A DNA stretch of 33,208 nucleotides from Burkholderiales bacterium RIFCSPLOWO2_12_FULL_65_40 (GCA_001770955.1 MESL01000005.1:1-33208); one strand, 5' to 3'. Counted from the first letter of the stretch, positions 25,945 through 33,208 are shown. Numbers and translations are program-made. Notes: generated from the letters alone by a model not told the origin.

Positions 25945-26727
25945 ATGGCGCAAAACGCTACTTATGCACTGGAGCTGCGCGATCTGCGCAAAAGCTTCGG
26001 CAAGACAGAAATCATTCGGGGCGCCAATCTGGCGGTCAATGCGGGCGAGCGGGTGGCCATCATCGGCCCCAACGGCGCCGGCAAGTCCACGCTCTTCAAC
26101 CTGATCAGCGGGCGCTTCGCGCCCACCAGCGGCGAGGTGATCCTCAACGGCCAGCGCATCGACGGCAAAAAGCCCTTTGAAATCAACCGCATGGGGCTGA
26201 GCCGGAGCTTTCAGATCACGAACATCTTTCCCAACCTCAGCGTGTTCGAGAACCTGCGCTGCGGTGTGCTCTGGAGCATGGGCTACAAGTACACCTTCCT
26301 GCGCTTTCTCTCGGGGCTTCATGACGCCAACGAGCGTGCCAAGCAGCTCATGGAGATGATCAAGCTGGACAAAAAACGCGACACGCTGGCGGTGAACCTC
26401 ACCTATGCCGAGCAGCGCGCGTTGGAGATCGGCATCACCATTGCCGGGGGCGCCAACGTCATCCTGCTCGACGAACCCACCGCCGGCATGAGCCGCAGCG
26501 AGACGACGCGCTTCATCCACCTCATCAAGGAAGTGACCGAAGGGCGCACCCTGCTGACGGTGGAGCACGACATGGGCGTGGTGTTCGGCCTGGCCGACAA
26601 GATCGCCGTGGTGGTGTATGGCGAGGTGATCGCTTTCGACACCCCCGACAAGGTGCGCGCCAATGCGCGCGTGCAAGAGGCCTACCTGGGCTCCGCCGTG
26701 GCCGATGCACAGGCGGAGGGACACTGA
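25945..26727 (+). CDS. LIV-type ABC transporter ATPase (LivG-like)
   Basis: This 260-residue ATPase subunit works at the cytoplasmic face. It has a normal Walker A (GPNGAGKST, 41-49), Q-loop (SFQITNIFPNLSVFENL), Walker B (VILLDEPTAGM with DEPTA at 176-180) and H-loop (VEHDM, His 208). Its ABC signature is LTYAEQ (152-157); most relatives have a glycine where this protein has Ala 155 (for example LSYGEQ or LPYGDQ), and the general consensus is LSGGQ. The weakened signature faces the Walker A of the partner ATPase, which is itself altered. The gene starts 3 bases after the permease gene and its stop is one base before the next start. Confidence 0.94.
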   Translation: MAQNATYALELRDLRKSFGKTEIIRGANLAVNAGERVAIIGPNGAGKSTLFNLISGRFAPTSGEVILNGQRIDGKKPFEINRMGLSRSFQITNIFPNLSVFENLRCGVLWSMGYKYTFLRFLSGLHDANERAKQLMEMIKLDKKRDTLAVNLTYAEQRALEIGITIAGGANVILLDEPTAGMSRSETTRFIHLIKEVTEGRTLLTVEHDMGVVFGLADKIAVVVYGEVIAFDTPDKVRANARVQEAYLGSAVADAQAEGH

Positions 26728-26728
26728 C

Positions 26729-27424
26729 ATGCTGCATATCAACAACCTTCATGCCTACTATGGCAAAAGCCATGTGCTGCACGGCGTCTCGTTCGACGTG
26801 CAGCCCGGCGAAATCGTCGCGCTGCTGGGCCGCAACGGCTCGGGCCGCTCCACCACGGCCAAGGCCATCATGGGCCTGGTGGACTGGGAGGGCACGCTGC
26901 AATGGAAGGGACAGAACCTCAACGGCAAGAAGGCCTACGAGATCGCCCACCTGGGCCTGGGCTATGTGCCTGAAAGCCGCGACGTGTTTCCCAACCTCAC
27001 CGTCCACCAGAACCTGCTGCTGGGCCAGAAAGGCAGCGGCAAGGGCAGCCGCTGGTCGTTTGACGACATGTATGCACTGTTCCCGCGCCTGCACGAACGC
27101 CGCAACATCGAGGCGGGCGTGATGTCGGGCGGCGAGCAGCAGATGCTCACGCTGTGCCGCACCCTCATGGGCGACCCCGACCTCATCATCATCGACGAAC
27201 CCACCGAAGGCCTGGCGCCCAAGATCGTCGAACTGGTCGGACAGTACCTCAAGACGATCAAGGAGCGCGGCATTTCCGTGCTGCTGATCGAGCAGAAACT
27301 GACCATTGCCATGGACATCTCCGATCGCGCCCTCGTCATGGGCCACGGCTCGATCGTGTTCCAGGGCACGCCCGACAGCCTGCGCGCCGACAACTACGTG
27401 CGCAAGGAGTGGCTGGAGGTCTGA
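26729..27424 (+). CDS. LIV-type ABC transporter ATPase (LivF-like) with Arg in Walker A
   Basis: The second ATPase subunit has 231 residues. It starts MLHINNLHAYYGKSHVLHGV and has Walker B LIIIDEPTEGL, a canonical signature MSGGEQQML and LLIEQKLTIAM at the H-loop place, where LivF proteins usually carry Gln in place of His. Its Walker A reads GRNGSGRST (34-42). The lysine that normally contacts ATP phosphates is Arg 40, from the codon CGC at 26846-26848. The start at 26729 is one base after the previous stop; a longer reading would overlap the previous gene by 65 bases. A strong terminator follows at 27450. Confidence 0.94.
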   Translation: MLHINNLHAYYGKSHVLHGVSFDVQPGEIVALLGRNGSGRSTTAKAIMGLVDWEGTLQWKGQNLNGKKAYEIAHLGLGYVPESRDVFPNLTVHQNLLLGQKGSGKGSRWSFDDMYALFPRLHERRNIEAGVMSGGEQQMLTLCRTLMGDPDLIIIDEPTEGLAPKIVELVGQYLKTIKERGISVLLIEQKLTIAMDISDRALVMGHGSIVFQGTPDSLRADNYVRKEWLEV

Positions 27425-27449
27425 TCCGGCGCCACCGCATTGCCCGTCC

Positions 27450-27485
27450 AGGCGCCTTGCGCAAGCGTGCAGGGCGCCTTTTTTT
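27450..27485 (+). terminator. Intrinsic terminator after the ABC transporter genes
   Basis: AGGCGCC (27450-27456) pairs with GGCGCCT (27473-27479), with TTGCGCAA available for a small inner hairpin, and a run of seven Ts (27479-27485) follows. It ends the importer transcript before the beta-oxidation genes. Confidence 0.88.
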
Positions 27486-27515
27486 CGCCTTTGTCCCAGG
27501 CGAGACAAAGCCCTA

Positions 27516-27544
27516 CTGGCAAAGCGGACAGAAGTCTTTACAAT
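27516..27544 (+). promoter_or_regulatory. Candidate promoter of the beta-oxidation genes
   Basis: CTGGCA (27516-27521) and TACAAT (27539-27544) are separated by exactly 17 bases and match the consensus at 4 and 5 of 6 positions. The start codon lies 46 bases downstream. With the preceding terminator this suggests the next two genes form their own transcription unit. Confidence 0.55.
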
Positions 27545-27590
27545 CAAAATCGCACGACCGTTCGTTTTCTACTTTCCAAGGAACAACAGC

Positions 27591-29690
27591 ATGACCGCTG
27601 AATACAAAGTCCACGGCAATGTCGCCGTGATCACGCTGGCCAACCCGCCTGTGAACGGACTGGGCCTGTCCACCCGCCAGGGCATCGTCGAAGGCCTGAA
27701 CCAGGCCAATGCCGACGCTGCCGTCAAGGCCATCGTCATCACCGGTGCCGGGGGCGCGTTCTCCGGCGGTGCCGACATCAAGGAATTCGGCACCGACCGT
27801 GCCATGCAGGAGCCCAACCTCAATTCGGTCATCGCGGCCCTGGAAAACTCGGACAAGCCCGTCGTCGCGGCCATCCACAGCGTGGTGATGGGCGGCGGCC
27901 TGGAGCTGGCCCTGGGCTGCCACTACCGCGTGGCCGCCCCCGGCTGCAGCGTGGCCCTGCCTGAAGTCAAGCTGGGCATCTTGCCCGGCGCTGGCGGCAC
28001 GCAGCGCCTGCCGCGCGTGATTGGCGTCGAGCCCGCCCTGAACATGATCGTGAGCGGCGAAGCCATCAAGAGCGAGATGCTCGCCATGCTGCCCGGCCAG
28101 AAGCTGTTCGACAAGCTGGTGGCCTCGCCCGAGGTGCTGGCCGCCGAGGCCCTGGCCTTTGCGCAGAGCGTGGCCGACGTGCGCCCGATGCCGCTGGTGC
28201 GCAACCTGCCGTGCAAGCACCCCGAGGGTGATGCGTACTTCCAGTTCGCCCGCAACATGGTCAAGGGCATGGCCAAGAATTTCCCGGCGCCCGCCAAGTG
28301 CGTGGACGCTGTCGAGGCCGCCACCAAGAAGAAGTTCGCCGATGGCCTGGCCACCGAGCGCGAGATTTTCATCAACCTGATGTGGACGGCCGAGTCGCGC
28401 TCGCTGCGCCACCTGTTCCTGGCCGAGCGCGCTGCGAGCAAGATCCCCGATGTGCCTTCGGACACCCCCAAGCGCGATATCAAGGCCGTGGCCGTGATCG
28501 GCGCCGGCACCATGGGTGGCGGCATCGCCATGAACTTCCTGAATGCCGGCATCCCCGTGAAAATGCTGGAGATGAAGCAGGAGGCGCTGGACCGTGGCAT
28601 CGCCACCATCCGCAAGAACTACGAAGCCCAGGTGGCCAAGAAAAAGCTCAAGCAGGACAAGTACGAGCAGCGTATGGCGCTGCTGAGCACTACGCTGAGC
28701 TACGACGACCTCAAGGACGCCGACCTCGTGATCGAGGCCGTGTTTGAAGAAATCGGCGTCAAGGAAGCCGTGTTCAAGGAACTCGACCGCGTGATGAAGC
28801 CCGGCGCCATCCTGGCCTCCAACACCTCCACGCTGGACGTGAACAAGATTGCCAACTTCACGAAGCGCCCGCAGGACGTGGTGGGCCTGCACTTCTTCAG
28901 CCCCGCCAACGTGATGAAGCTGCTCGAAGTGGTGCGCGGCGATGCCACCGCCAAGGACGTGCTCGCCACCGTGATGGCGATCGCCAAGAAGATCAAGAAG
29001 ACCGCCGTGGTCTCCGGCGTGTGCGATGGCTTCATTGGCAACCGCATGATCGAGCAATACGGCCGCCAGGGCGGCTTCCTGCTCGACGAAGGCTGCACGC
29101 CCGAGCAGGTGGACAAGGCGATGGAAAAATTCGGCATGGCCATGGGCCCGTTCCGCATGGGCGACCTGGCGGGCAACGACATCGGCTGGGCCATCCGCAA
29201 GCGCCGCTACACCGAGAAGCCCGACATGAAGTACAGCAAGACCGCTGACCTGCTGTGCGAGAAGGGCCGTTTCGGCCAGAAGACCGGTGCGGGCTGGTAC
29301 GACTACGTGCCCGGCAAGCGCGACGCCATCCCGAACGCCGAAGTGGTCAAGATGATCGAGGACCACCGCGCCTCGCTCGGCATCACGCCCCGCAAGATCT
29401 CCGACGAAGAAATCGTGCAGCGCCTGGTGTTCGCCCTGGTCAACGAAGCCGCCTACATCCTCGAAGAAGGCATTGCCAACAAGGCCAGCGACATCGACGT
29501 GGTCTACATCTTCGGCTACGGCTTCCCGGTGTACCGTGGCGGCCCGCTGAACTACGCCAACGAAGTCGGTCTGTTCAACGTGGTGCAGGCCATGAACCGC
29601 TTTGCCAAGAACCCGCTGGACGACGCTGCGTTCTGGAAGCCCGCCCCGCTGCTGGCCAAGCTGGCCGCTGAAGGCAAGACCTTCCAGTAA
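27591..29690 (+). CDS. Fused enoyl-CoA hydratase / 3-hydroxyacyl-CoA dehydrogenase
   Basis: This 699-residue bifunctional beta-oxidation enzyme hydrates a trans-2-enoyl-CoA and oxidises the resulting 3-hydroxyacyl-CoA with NAD+. The hydratase half (about 1-200) has GAGGAFSGGADIKEFG for the oxyanion hole and the catalytic glutamates in VVMGGGLELALG and LPEVKLGILPGAGGTQRL. A linker leads to the dehydrogenase half (from about 298) with the Rossmann motif VIGAGTMGGGIA, SNTSTLDVNKIA, the catalytic His in VVGLHFFSPANVMKLLEVV and CDGFIGNRM. The C-terminal domain is duplicated and ends GYGFPVYRGGPLNYANE. The layout follows FadJ/FadB-like and peroxisomal multifunctional enzymes. AAGGA precedes the ATG by 8 bases. 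The thiolase gene follows after 33 bases. Confidence 0.95.
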   Translation: MTAEYKVHGNVAVITLANPPVNGLGLSTRQGIVEGLNQANADAAVKAIVITGAGGAFSGGADIKEFGTDRAMQEPNLNSVIAALENSDKPVVAAIHSVVMGGGLELALGCHYRVAAPGCSVALPEVKLGILPGAGGTQRLPRVIGVEPALNMIVSGEAIKSEMLAMLPGQKLFDKLVASPEVLAAEALAFAQSVADVRPMPLVRNLPCKHPEGDAYFQFARNMVKGMAKNFPAPAKCVDAVEAATKKKFADGLATEREIFINLMWTAESRSLRHLFLAERAASKIPDVPSDTPKRDIKAVAVIGAGTMGGGIAMNFLNAGIPVKMLEMKQEALDRGIATIRKNYEAQVAKKKLKQDKYEQRMALLSTTLSYDDLKDADLVIEAVFEEIGVKEAVFKELDRVMKPGAILASNTSTLDVNKIANFTKRPQDVVGLHFFSPANVMKLLEVVRGDATAKDVLATVMAIAKKIKKTAVVSGVCDGFIGNRMIEQYGRQGGFLLDEGCTPEQVDKAMEKFGMAMGPFRMGDLAGNDIGWAIRKRRYTEKPDMKYSKTADLLCEKGRFGQKTGAGWYDYVPGKRDAIPNAEVVKMIEDHRASLGITPRKISDEEIVQRLVFALVNEAAYILEEGIANKASDIDVVYIFGYGFPVYRGGPLNYANEVGLFNVVQAMNRFAKNPLDDAAFWKPAPLLAKLAAEGKTFQ

Positions 29691-29723
29691 GCGCCCAGCC
29701 ACACCACCGAACAAGGATCCAAC

Positions 29724-30899
29724 ATGACATCCGCAGTAATCGTATCGACCGCACGCACCCCCCTGACGAAGAGCTGGAAGGGTGCCTTCAACATGACCCA
29801 CGGCGCCACACTGGGTGGCCACGTGATCGAGCACGCCATCCAGCGCGCCGGCATTGACGCCGCCGAAGTGGACGACGTCATCATGGGCTGCGGCACCCCC
29901 GAAGGTGCCAGCGGCGCGAACATCGCCCGCCAGGCCGCCCTGCGCGCCGGCTGCCCCATCACCGTGTCGGGCATGACGGTGAACCGTTTTTGCTCGTCCG
30001 GCCTGCAGACCATTGCCCTGGCGGCGCAGCGCATCATCGCCAACGAAGGCGATGTGTACGTGGCCGGTGGCCTGGAAACCATCTCCTGCACCGCGCAGGA
30101 GATGAACCACCACATGCTGCAGGAAACCTGGCTGATGAAGAACAAGCCCGAGGTGTACTGGCCCATGCTGCAAACGGCCGAACAGGTCGCCAAGCGCTAC
30201 AACATCAGCCGTGAAGCCATGGACGAATACGGCGCCGCCAGCCAGCAAAAGGCCAGCGCCGCGCTGGAAGCCGGCCTGTTCACCGCTGAAATCGCCCCCA
30301 TCACCGTGACCATGGGCGTGGCCGACAAGGTCATGGGCCTGACCACCAAGCAGGTGACCGTGAGCGTGGACGAAGGCATCCGTGCCGGCACCACCTATGA
30401 CGGCATCAAGGGCCTGCGCTCGGCGCTGCCGGGTGGCCTGGTTTCCGCCGGCAATGCCAGCCAACTGTCGGACGGCGCCGGTGCCGTGGTTGTCATGCAC
30501 GAAGACCTGGCCGCGAAGAAGGGCCTCAAGCCCCTGGGCCGCTTCCTGGGCTTTGCCGTGGCCGGTTGCGAGCCTGATGAAATGGGCATCGGCCCCGTGT
30601 TCGCCATCCCCAAGGTGCTCAAGCGTCTGGGCCTGACCATCAACGACATCGATCTGTGGGAGCTGAACGAAGCCTTCGCCGTGCAGGTGCTCTACTGCCG
30701 CGACAAGCTGGGCATCCCTGCCGACAAGCTCAACGTCAACGGCGGTGCCATCGCCGTGGGCCACCCCTTCGGCATGAGCGGCCAGCGCCTCACCGGCCAC
30801 GCCCTCATCGAAGGCAAGCGCCGCGGTGCCAAGAAAGTCTGCGTCACCATGTGCATTGGCGGCGGCATGGGTGCCGCAGGCATTTTTGAAGTGCTGTAA
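29724..30899 (+). CDS. Acetyl-CoA C-acyltransferase (3-ketoacyl-CoA thiolase)
   Basis: The 391-residue thiolase cleaves a 3-ketoacyl-CoA with CoA to give acetyl-CoA and a shortened acyl-CoA, the last step of the cycle. The nucleophilic cysteine is Cys 90 in NRFCSSGLQ; His 347 in [14 protein letters not shown] and Cys 377 in [13 protein letters not shown] complete the active site. Length and spacing match the FadA-type thiolases closely. AAGGATCC lies about 6 bases before the ATG. The gene sits 33 bases after the hydratase/dehydrogenase gene and is followed by a strong terminator, so the pair forms a fadBA-like operon. Biosynthetic acetoacetyl-CoA thiolase is a less likely alternative because of the partner gene. 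Confidence 0.95.
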   Translation: MTSAVIVSTARTPLTKSWKGAFNMTHGATLGGHVIEHAIQRAGIDAAEVDDVIMGCGTPEGASGANIARQAALRAGCPITVSGMTVNRFCSSGLQTIALAAQRIIANEGDVYVAGGLETISCTAQEMNHHMLQETWLMKNKPEVYWPMLQTAEQVAKRYNISREAMDEYGAASQQKASAALEAGLFTAEIAPITVTMGVADKVMGLTTKQVTVSVDEGIRAGTTYDGIKGLRSALPGGLVSAGNASQLSDGAGAVVVMHEDLAAKKGLKPLGRFLGFAVAGCEPDEMGIGPVFAIPKVLKRLGLTINDIDLWELNEAFAVQVLYCRDKLGIPADKLNVNGGAIAVGHPFGMSGQRLTGHALIEGKRRGAKKVCVTMCIGGGMGAAGIFEVL

Positions 30900-30922
30900 G
30901 CGCTGACGACCCACTGAAGATC

Positions 30923-30960
30923 AACGCCCCGCGCAGACCGCAAGGTTTGCGCGGGGCGTT
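30923..30960 (+). terminator. Intrinsic terminator after the thiolase gene
   Basis: AACGCCCCGCGCA (30923-30935) pairs with TGCGCGGGGCGTT (30948-30960) over 13 bases with a 12-base loop; a short T-rich end follows. Repeat copy B begins two bases later. Confidence 0.88.
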
Positions 30961-30961
30961 T

Positions 30962-31012
30962 GCTATTGTGTTGATAGCTGATGACGCTTGTGTGGCGGGC
31001 TTTTGAGGCTAA
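30962..31012 (+). repeat. Double-hairpin interspersed repeat, copy B
   Basis: The element starts GCTATTG and keeps the first stem (GCTAT, 30962-30966, with ATAGC, 30974-30978), the CGCTT block and the GAGGCTAAAAA end. It aligns without gaps to copy A at about 33 of 51 bases. The second hairpin has decayed, so this looks like an older copy. It directly abuts the thiolase terminator. The rest of the 313-base gap up to the small gene at 31213 holds the hairpins described below and no other gene. Confidence 0.65.
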
Positions 31013-31094
31013 AAATTCTTGGGATCTGTTGATGTGGATGTCTACCGCAGCCGCAGGCACCGGTTGCCAAGGCATGAATGACAACCGCCATGGG

Positions 31095-31175
31095 GCTCTA
31101 TGAGCGTTAGCGTACAGAGCAATTGCAGCGCGCCCGCTAAGGTGAGGGTTGCGAGTCAGCGCCGTCTCGGCGCTG
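31095..31175 (+). other. Two hairpins in the leader of the small membrane protein gene
   Basis: The first is imperfect, with GCTCT (31095-31099) facing AGAGC (31116-31120) and partial pairing inside. The second is a perfect 8-bp hairpin, CAGCGCCG (31157-31164) with CGGCGCTG (31168-31175), 37 bases before the start codon. Neither is followed by a T-run, so both may be leader or regulatory structures. Confidence 0.4.
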
Positions 31176-31212
31176 CACCGCCACTGATCTCATTCAAGCG
31201 AAGGAAAACCCC

Positions 31213-31287
31213 ATGAACAGCATCATATACATCGTCGGCCTGGTCGTTGTCGTCTTTTTCGTCCTGTCCTTTTTCGGCCTGCGCTGA
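31213..31287 (+). CDS. Small single-helix membrane protein (24 residues)
   Basis: The predicted peptide starts MNSIIYIVGLVVVVFF and ends SFFGLR. Nearly all of it is one hydrophobic helix with a short polar N-terminus and a C-terminal Arg. AAGGAA (31201-31206) is well placed six bases before the ATG, and a TGA follows at 31285-31287. I recall similar very short proteins with an IYIVGL start and an SFFGLR end from other proteobacteria, which supports a real gene, but I cannot name a function. It has its own structured leader and stands between the thiolase and the PLP enzyme genes. Small proteins of this type often bind and tune larger membrane complexes; that is only a general expectation. Confidence 0.7.
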   Translation: MNSIIYIVGLVVVVFFVLSFFGLR

Positions 31288-31471
31288 CCCATCGACAGGC
31301 TGGCCGCGGCACCTGCCCTGAAGTGCCTGGTGGATGCTATCCGGCGCTGGCGGCAACCTGACTTGCGAAGGGACCACAGCCCATCGCAGCCCATGCCAGG
31401 CTGAACCACCGGCATTCTCTGTGGCTGACAAACAATAGGCAAAACACCATTTTGCGCATATGGGGTCTGCG

Positions 31472-31499
31472 CTGGCAGCTATGAAGACGGGAGCACAAT
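31472..31499 (+). promoter_or_regulatory. Possible promoter of the PLP enzyme gene
   Basis: CTGGCA (31472-31477) and CACAAT (31494-31499) are 16 bases apart and about 64 bases before the start codon. The rest of the gap 31288-31562 shows no gene or strong structure. Confidence 0.3.
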
Positions 31500-31562
31500 G
31501 GTGTCCCGTGCGCCGTGGGATCCATGTGCGCAGGGGCGTCGCAACCCATCTGCCTTTGCTCC

Positions 31563-32729
31563 ATGACCCACCTGCGCACCCGCGCTGTCCACGCTGGCCA
31601 GCACCCCGACCCCACCACCGGCGCCATTGCCACACCCATCAGCCAGACCACGGCCTTTGGCTACGGCACGCTGGAGCGGGGCGCCGCCATCTTTGCGGGG
31701 GAAGAACCCGGCTACCGCTACAGCCGCTTCGCCAACCCCACCGTGGCCGCGCTGGAGGCCAAGATGGCCGACCTGGAAGGGGCCGCAGCCGCCGTGGCGT
31801 TTGCCAGCGGCACGGCGGCGTCGTCGTCGGTGCTGCTGGGGCTGCTGAACCCGGGGGATGAACTGGTGTTTCTGGGCCCGCTGTATGGTGGCACCGAAGG
31901 CCTGCTGCGCAATCTGGGTGAGCGCTGGGGCATCACGGTGGTGGACGCCACCACGCGCGGCCTGCAAGACGGCCTGACACCGGCCACCCGCATGGTCTGG
32001 GTGGAAACCCTCACCAACCCCACGCTGCGCCTGCACGACCTGGCCCAGGTGGCCGCCGTGGCGAGCGCGCATGGCGCCATCACCGTGGCCGACAACACCT
32101 TCTGCACACCCTGCCTGGTGCGCCCGCTGGAGTTGGGCATCGACCTGGTGCTGCACTCCATGACCAAATACCTCGGCGGGCACGGCGACGCCACGGGCGG
32201 CCTGGTGGCCGGTTCCGAGGCCCTGGTGGGCGCTGTGCGCAAGACCGGCCTGGGCCATGTGGGCGGCAGCCTCTCGCCGCAAGAGGCCTTCCTGTTTCTG
32301 CGCGGCATCAAGACCCTGCCATTGCGCATGGCCGCCCACTGCGAAGGAGCAGCTGCGGTGGCGCACTATCTGGCCACGCACCCCGCCGTGCGCGCCGTGC
32401 ACTACCCCGGCCTGCCGGGCCACCCCCAGCATGCGCTGGCACAGCGCCAGTTGCAGGGCGGGTTTGGCGGCATGGTGTCGTTCGAGCTGGCACGCAGCGA
32501 GCGCGCCGCCGCCGCGCAGGTGCTCAACCGCCTGGCGCTGTTCACCCAGGCCGTGTCCCTGGGCGATGTGGACAGCCTGGCCTGCCACCCGGCCAGCACC
32601 ACGCACAGCTTTGTCTCGGCCGAGGCCCGGGCTGCCAATGGCGTGACCGAGGGGCTGATCCGCCTGAGTGTGGGGATTGAGTACCCTGAGGATTTGATTG
32701 CCGACCTGAATCGGGCCCTGGCTCCGTGA
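31563..32729 (+). CDS. Trans-sulfuration family PLP-dependent enzyme
   Basis: The product is a 388-residue member of the Cys/Met metabolism PLP family. It begins THLRTRAVHAGQHPDPTTGA after the initiator and has YRYSRFANPTVAALE, ASGTAASSS, the substrate-site LGPLYGGTEG, VADNTFCTPCLVRPLELGID, HSMTKYLGGHGD with the PLP lysine Lys 202, and SLGDVDSLACHPASTTH near the end. Candidates are cystathionine gamma-synthase, cystathionine gamma-lyase, O-succinylhomoserine sulfhydrylase and methionine gamma-lyase. The YGGT motif, lacking the cysteine of methionine gamma-lyase (YGCT), makes that last choice less likely. It differs clearly from metY at the other end of the window, being shorter and of the other branch. 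A start 16 codons upstream exists but adds non-family residues. Confidence 0.9.
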   Translation: MTHLRTRAVHAGQHPDPTTGAIATPISQTTAFGYGTLERGAAIFAGEEPGYRYSRFANPTVAALEAKMADLEGAAAAVAFASGTAASSSVLLGLLNPGDELVFLGPLYGGTEGLLRNLGERWGITVVDATTRGLQDGLTPATRMVWVETLTNPTLRLHDLAQVAAVASAHGAITVADNTFCTPCLVRPLELGIDLVLHSMTKYLGGHGDATGGLVAGSEALVGAVRKTGLGHVGGSLSPQEAFLFLRGIKTLPLRMAAHCEGAAAVAHYLATHPAVRAVHYPGLPGHPQHALAQRQLQGGFGGMVSFELARSERAAAAQVLNRLALFTQAVSLGDVDSLACHPASTTHSFVSAEARAANGVTEGLIRLSVGIEYPEDLIADLNRALAP

Positions 32730-32998
32730 ATCTGAGAAAACAGCGGTACGGGAGTGCCTGATTGGCCCGCAGCGGCCAGCGACCTTTTTTGGGCCAGCGA
32801 GCACGAGCGACTATTCAAGGCTGGATGTCCACCACCGTGCCTTGAGGCTAAAGGAGCGCTTCGAGGTCACCGATTTCCTCAAAGTCCCGTGCTGGACAAA
32901 TAATAGACGGCAAATTCGTTGGAGATTTCAGGAGCAGCACTTGGGATTGGGAGGTCCAATTTTCGGGGGTTGCTCAAGCCCTATCAAGTAACTCACCC
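32730..32998 (+). other. Intergenic stretch without a recognised gene
   Basis: This 269-base gap is less GC-rich than its surroundings from about 32880 on. It contains a possible hairpin (TGGCCC at 32764-32769 with GGGCCA at 32791-32796, or alternatively GGCC/GGCC within 32765-32777) followed by or overlapping a T-run (32785-32790), which may end the preceding gene. One forward frame is open through most of it but lacks a good start codon and resembles nothing I know. Confidence 0.4.
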
Positions 32999-33208
32999 AT
33001 GGCGCGCGAATTTCTGCACCGGCCGGCACTGCGAGGTGGCTTGCTGGCCTTGCTGGCGGCAGCCTTGTTCGGTATCAGCACCCCGCTGGTGCAGCGTTTG
33101 GGTGCAGGACTCGGCGCATTCACGACAGCTGCGCTGCTGTACGCGGGGGCCGCCGTCGTAGGGGCCTTGTCATTGCGGACTGCCGCGCATGAAGCGCGCT
33201 TGCGTCCA
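32999..33208 (+). CDS. EamA-type (DMT) transporter, N-terminal part
   Basis: The gene runs off the right edge; 70 codons are visible from the ATG at 32999. After a short basic start (MAREFLHRPALRGG) come two membrane helices: LLALLAAALFGISTPLVQRL, then FTTAALLYAGAAVVGALSLR. The FGISTP turn in the first helix and the length of the loops are typical of the EamA domain of the drug/metabolite transporter superfamily. These proteins export amino acids, metabolites or toxic compounds. No strong ribosome binding site is visible before the ATG, and the upstream region is the AT-richer gap. Substrate unknown. Confidence 0.8.
   Translation, partial: MAREFLHRPALRGGLLALLAAALFGISTPLVQRLGAGLGAFTTAALLYAGAAVVGALSLRTAAHEARLRP

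Noticed and set aside
24526..26745. Long minus-strand frame opposite the permease and ATPase genes
   Set aside because: It mirrors the codons of the ABC genes and has no recognisable domain; the plus-strand proteins are certain.
27513..30914. Open frame of over 1100 codons on the minus strand opposite the beta-oxidation genes
   Set aside because: It is an antisense shadow of the hydratase/dehydrogenase and thiolase genes, with low-complexity His/Gly/Val composition and no motif.
31563..32729. Methionine gamma-lyase
   Set aside because: The cysteine of the YGCT motif typical of that enzyme is glycine here (YGGT), so only the broader family is called.
32835..32870. Fourth copy of the double-hairpin repeat (TTGAGGCTAAA followed by AGCGCTTCGAG)
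   Set aside because: The blocks are in the wrong order and the hairpin arms are missing, so the likeness is probably chance.

Overview
The window looks like chromosomal DNA of a GC-rich betaproteobacterium of the Comamonadaceae (Acidovorax-like). This rests on the protein style of ETF-QO, MetY, RlhA, the selO-msrB-yciB-bolA-ppiC block and the second infA copy, on TACAAT/CACAAT-type -10 boxes, and on a short double-hairpin intergenic repeat that I recall from that family. No prophage, transposase, CRISPR array or integrase was seen. The window is mostly dense metabolic and housekeeping sequence, so the most interesting signals are small ones.

Layout. 1-320: end of ETF-ubiquinone oxidoreductase, then a hairpin and one repeat copy. 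0.5-7.7 kb (minus): metY, a P-type calcium ATPase overlapping a Ca/Na exchanger gene, and rlhA. 7.9-10.3 kb: a small hypothetical gene, psd, and a divergent HPP-CBS membrane protein. 10.3-11.8 kb (plus): infA with a structured leader, tRNA-Pro(TGG), and a DUF1624 membrane protein. 11.9-15.5 kb (minus): selO-msrB-yciB-bolA, joined by 4-base ATGA overlaps, followed by a parvulin gene. 15.6-18.5 kb: an AraC-type regulator divergent from a lipoprotein carboxylesterase. 18.6-30.9 kb: a Crp/Fnr regulator divergent from a large plus-strand cluster made of two periplasmic binding proteins, an acyl-CoA ligase, a complete LIV-type ABC importer (two permeases, two ATPases), a fused enoyl-CoA hydratase/3-hydroxyacyl-CoA dehydrogenase and a thiolase. 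31-33.2 kb: a repeat copy, a 24-residue membrane protein, a PLP-dependent sulfur amino acid enzyme, and the start of an EamA transporter.

How the genes may work together. The 16.8-30.9 kb stretch reads as a catabolic route: an exported esterase frees an acid, the ABC system imports it, the ligase makes the CoA ester, and the hydratase/dehydrogenase and thiolase degrade it. The missing acyl-CoA dehydrogenase must be encoded elsewhere; its electrons would enter respiration through ETF and the ETF-QO cut by the left edge. The substrate is unknown.

Main points for a second look: a repeat-family copy translated within selO; an ABC ATPase pair in which one composite ATP site keeps its motifs and the other has lost them on both subunits; a four-segment RNA leader before infA; a perfect CRP-like palindrome next to a Crp/Fnr gene with a changed recognition helix; and a 24-residue membrane protein with a structured leader.
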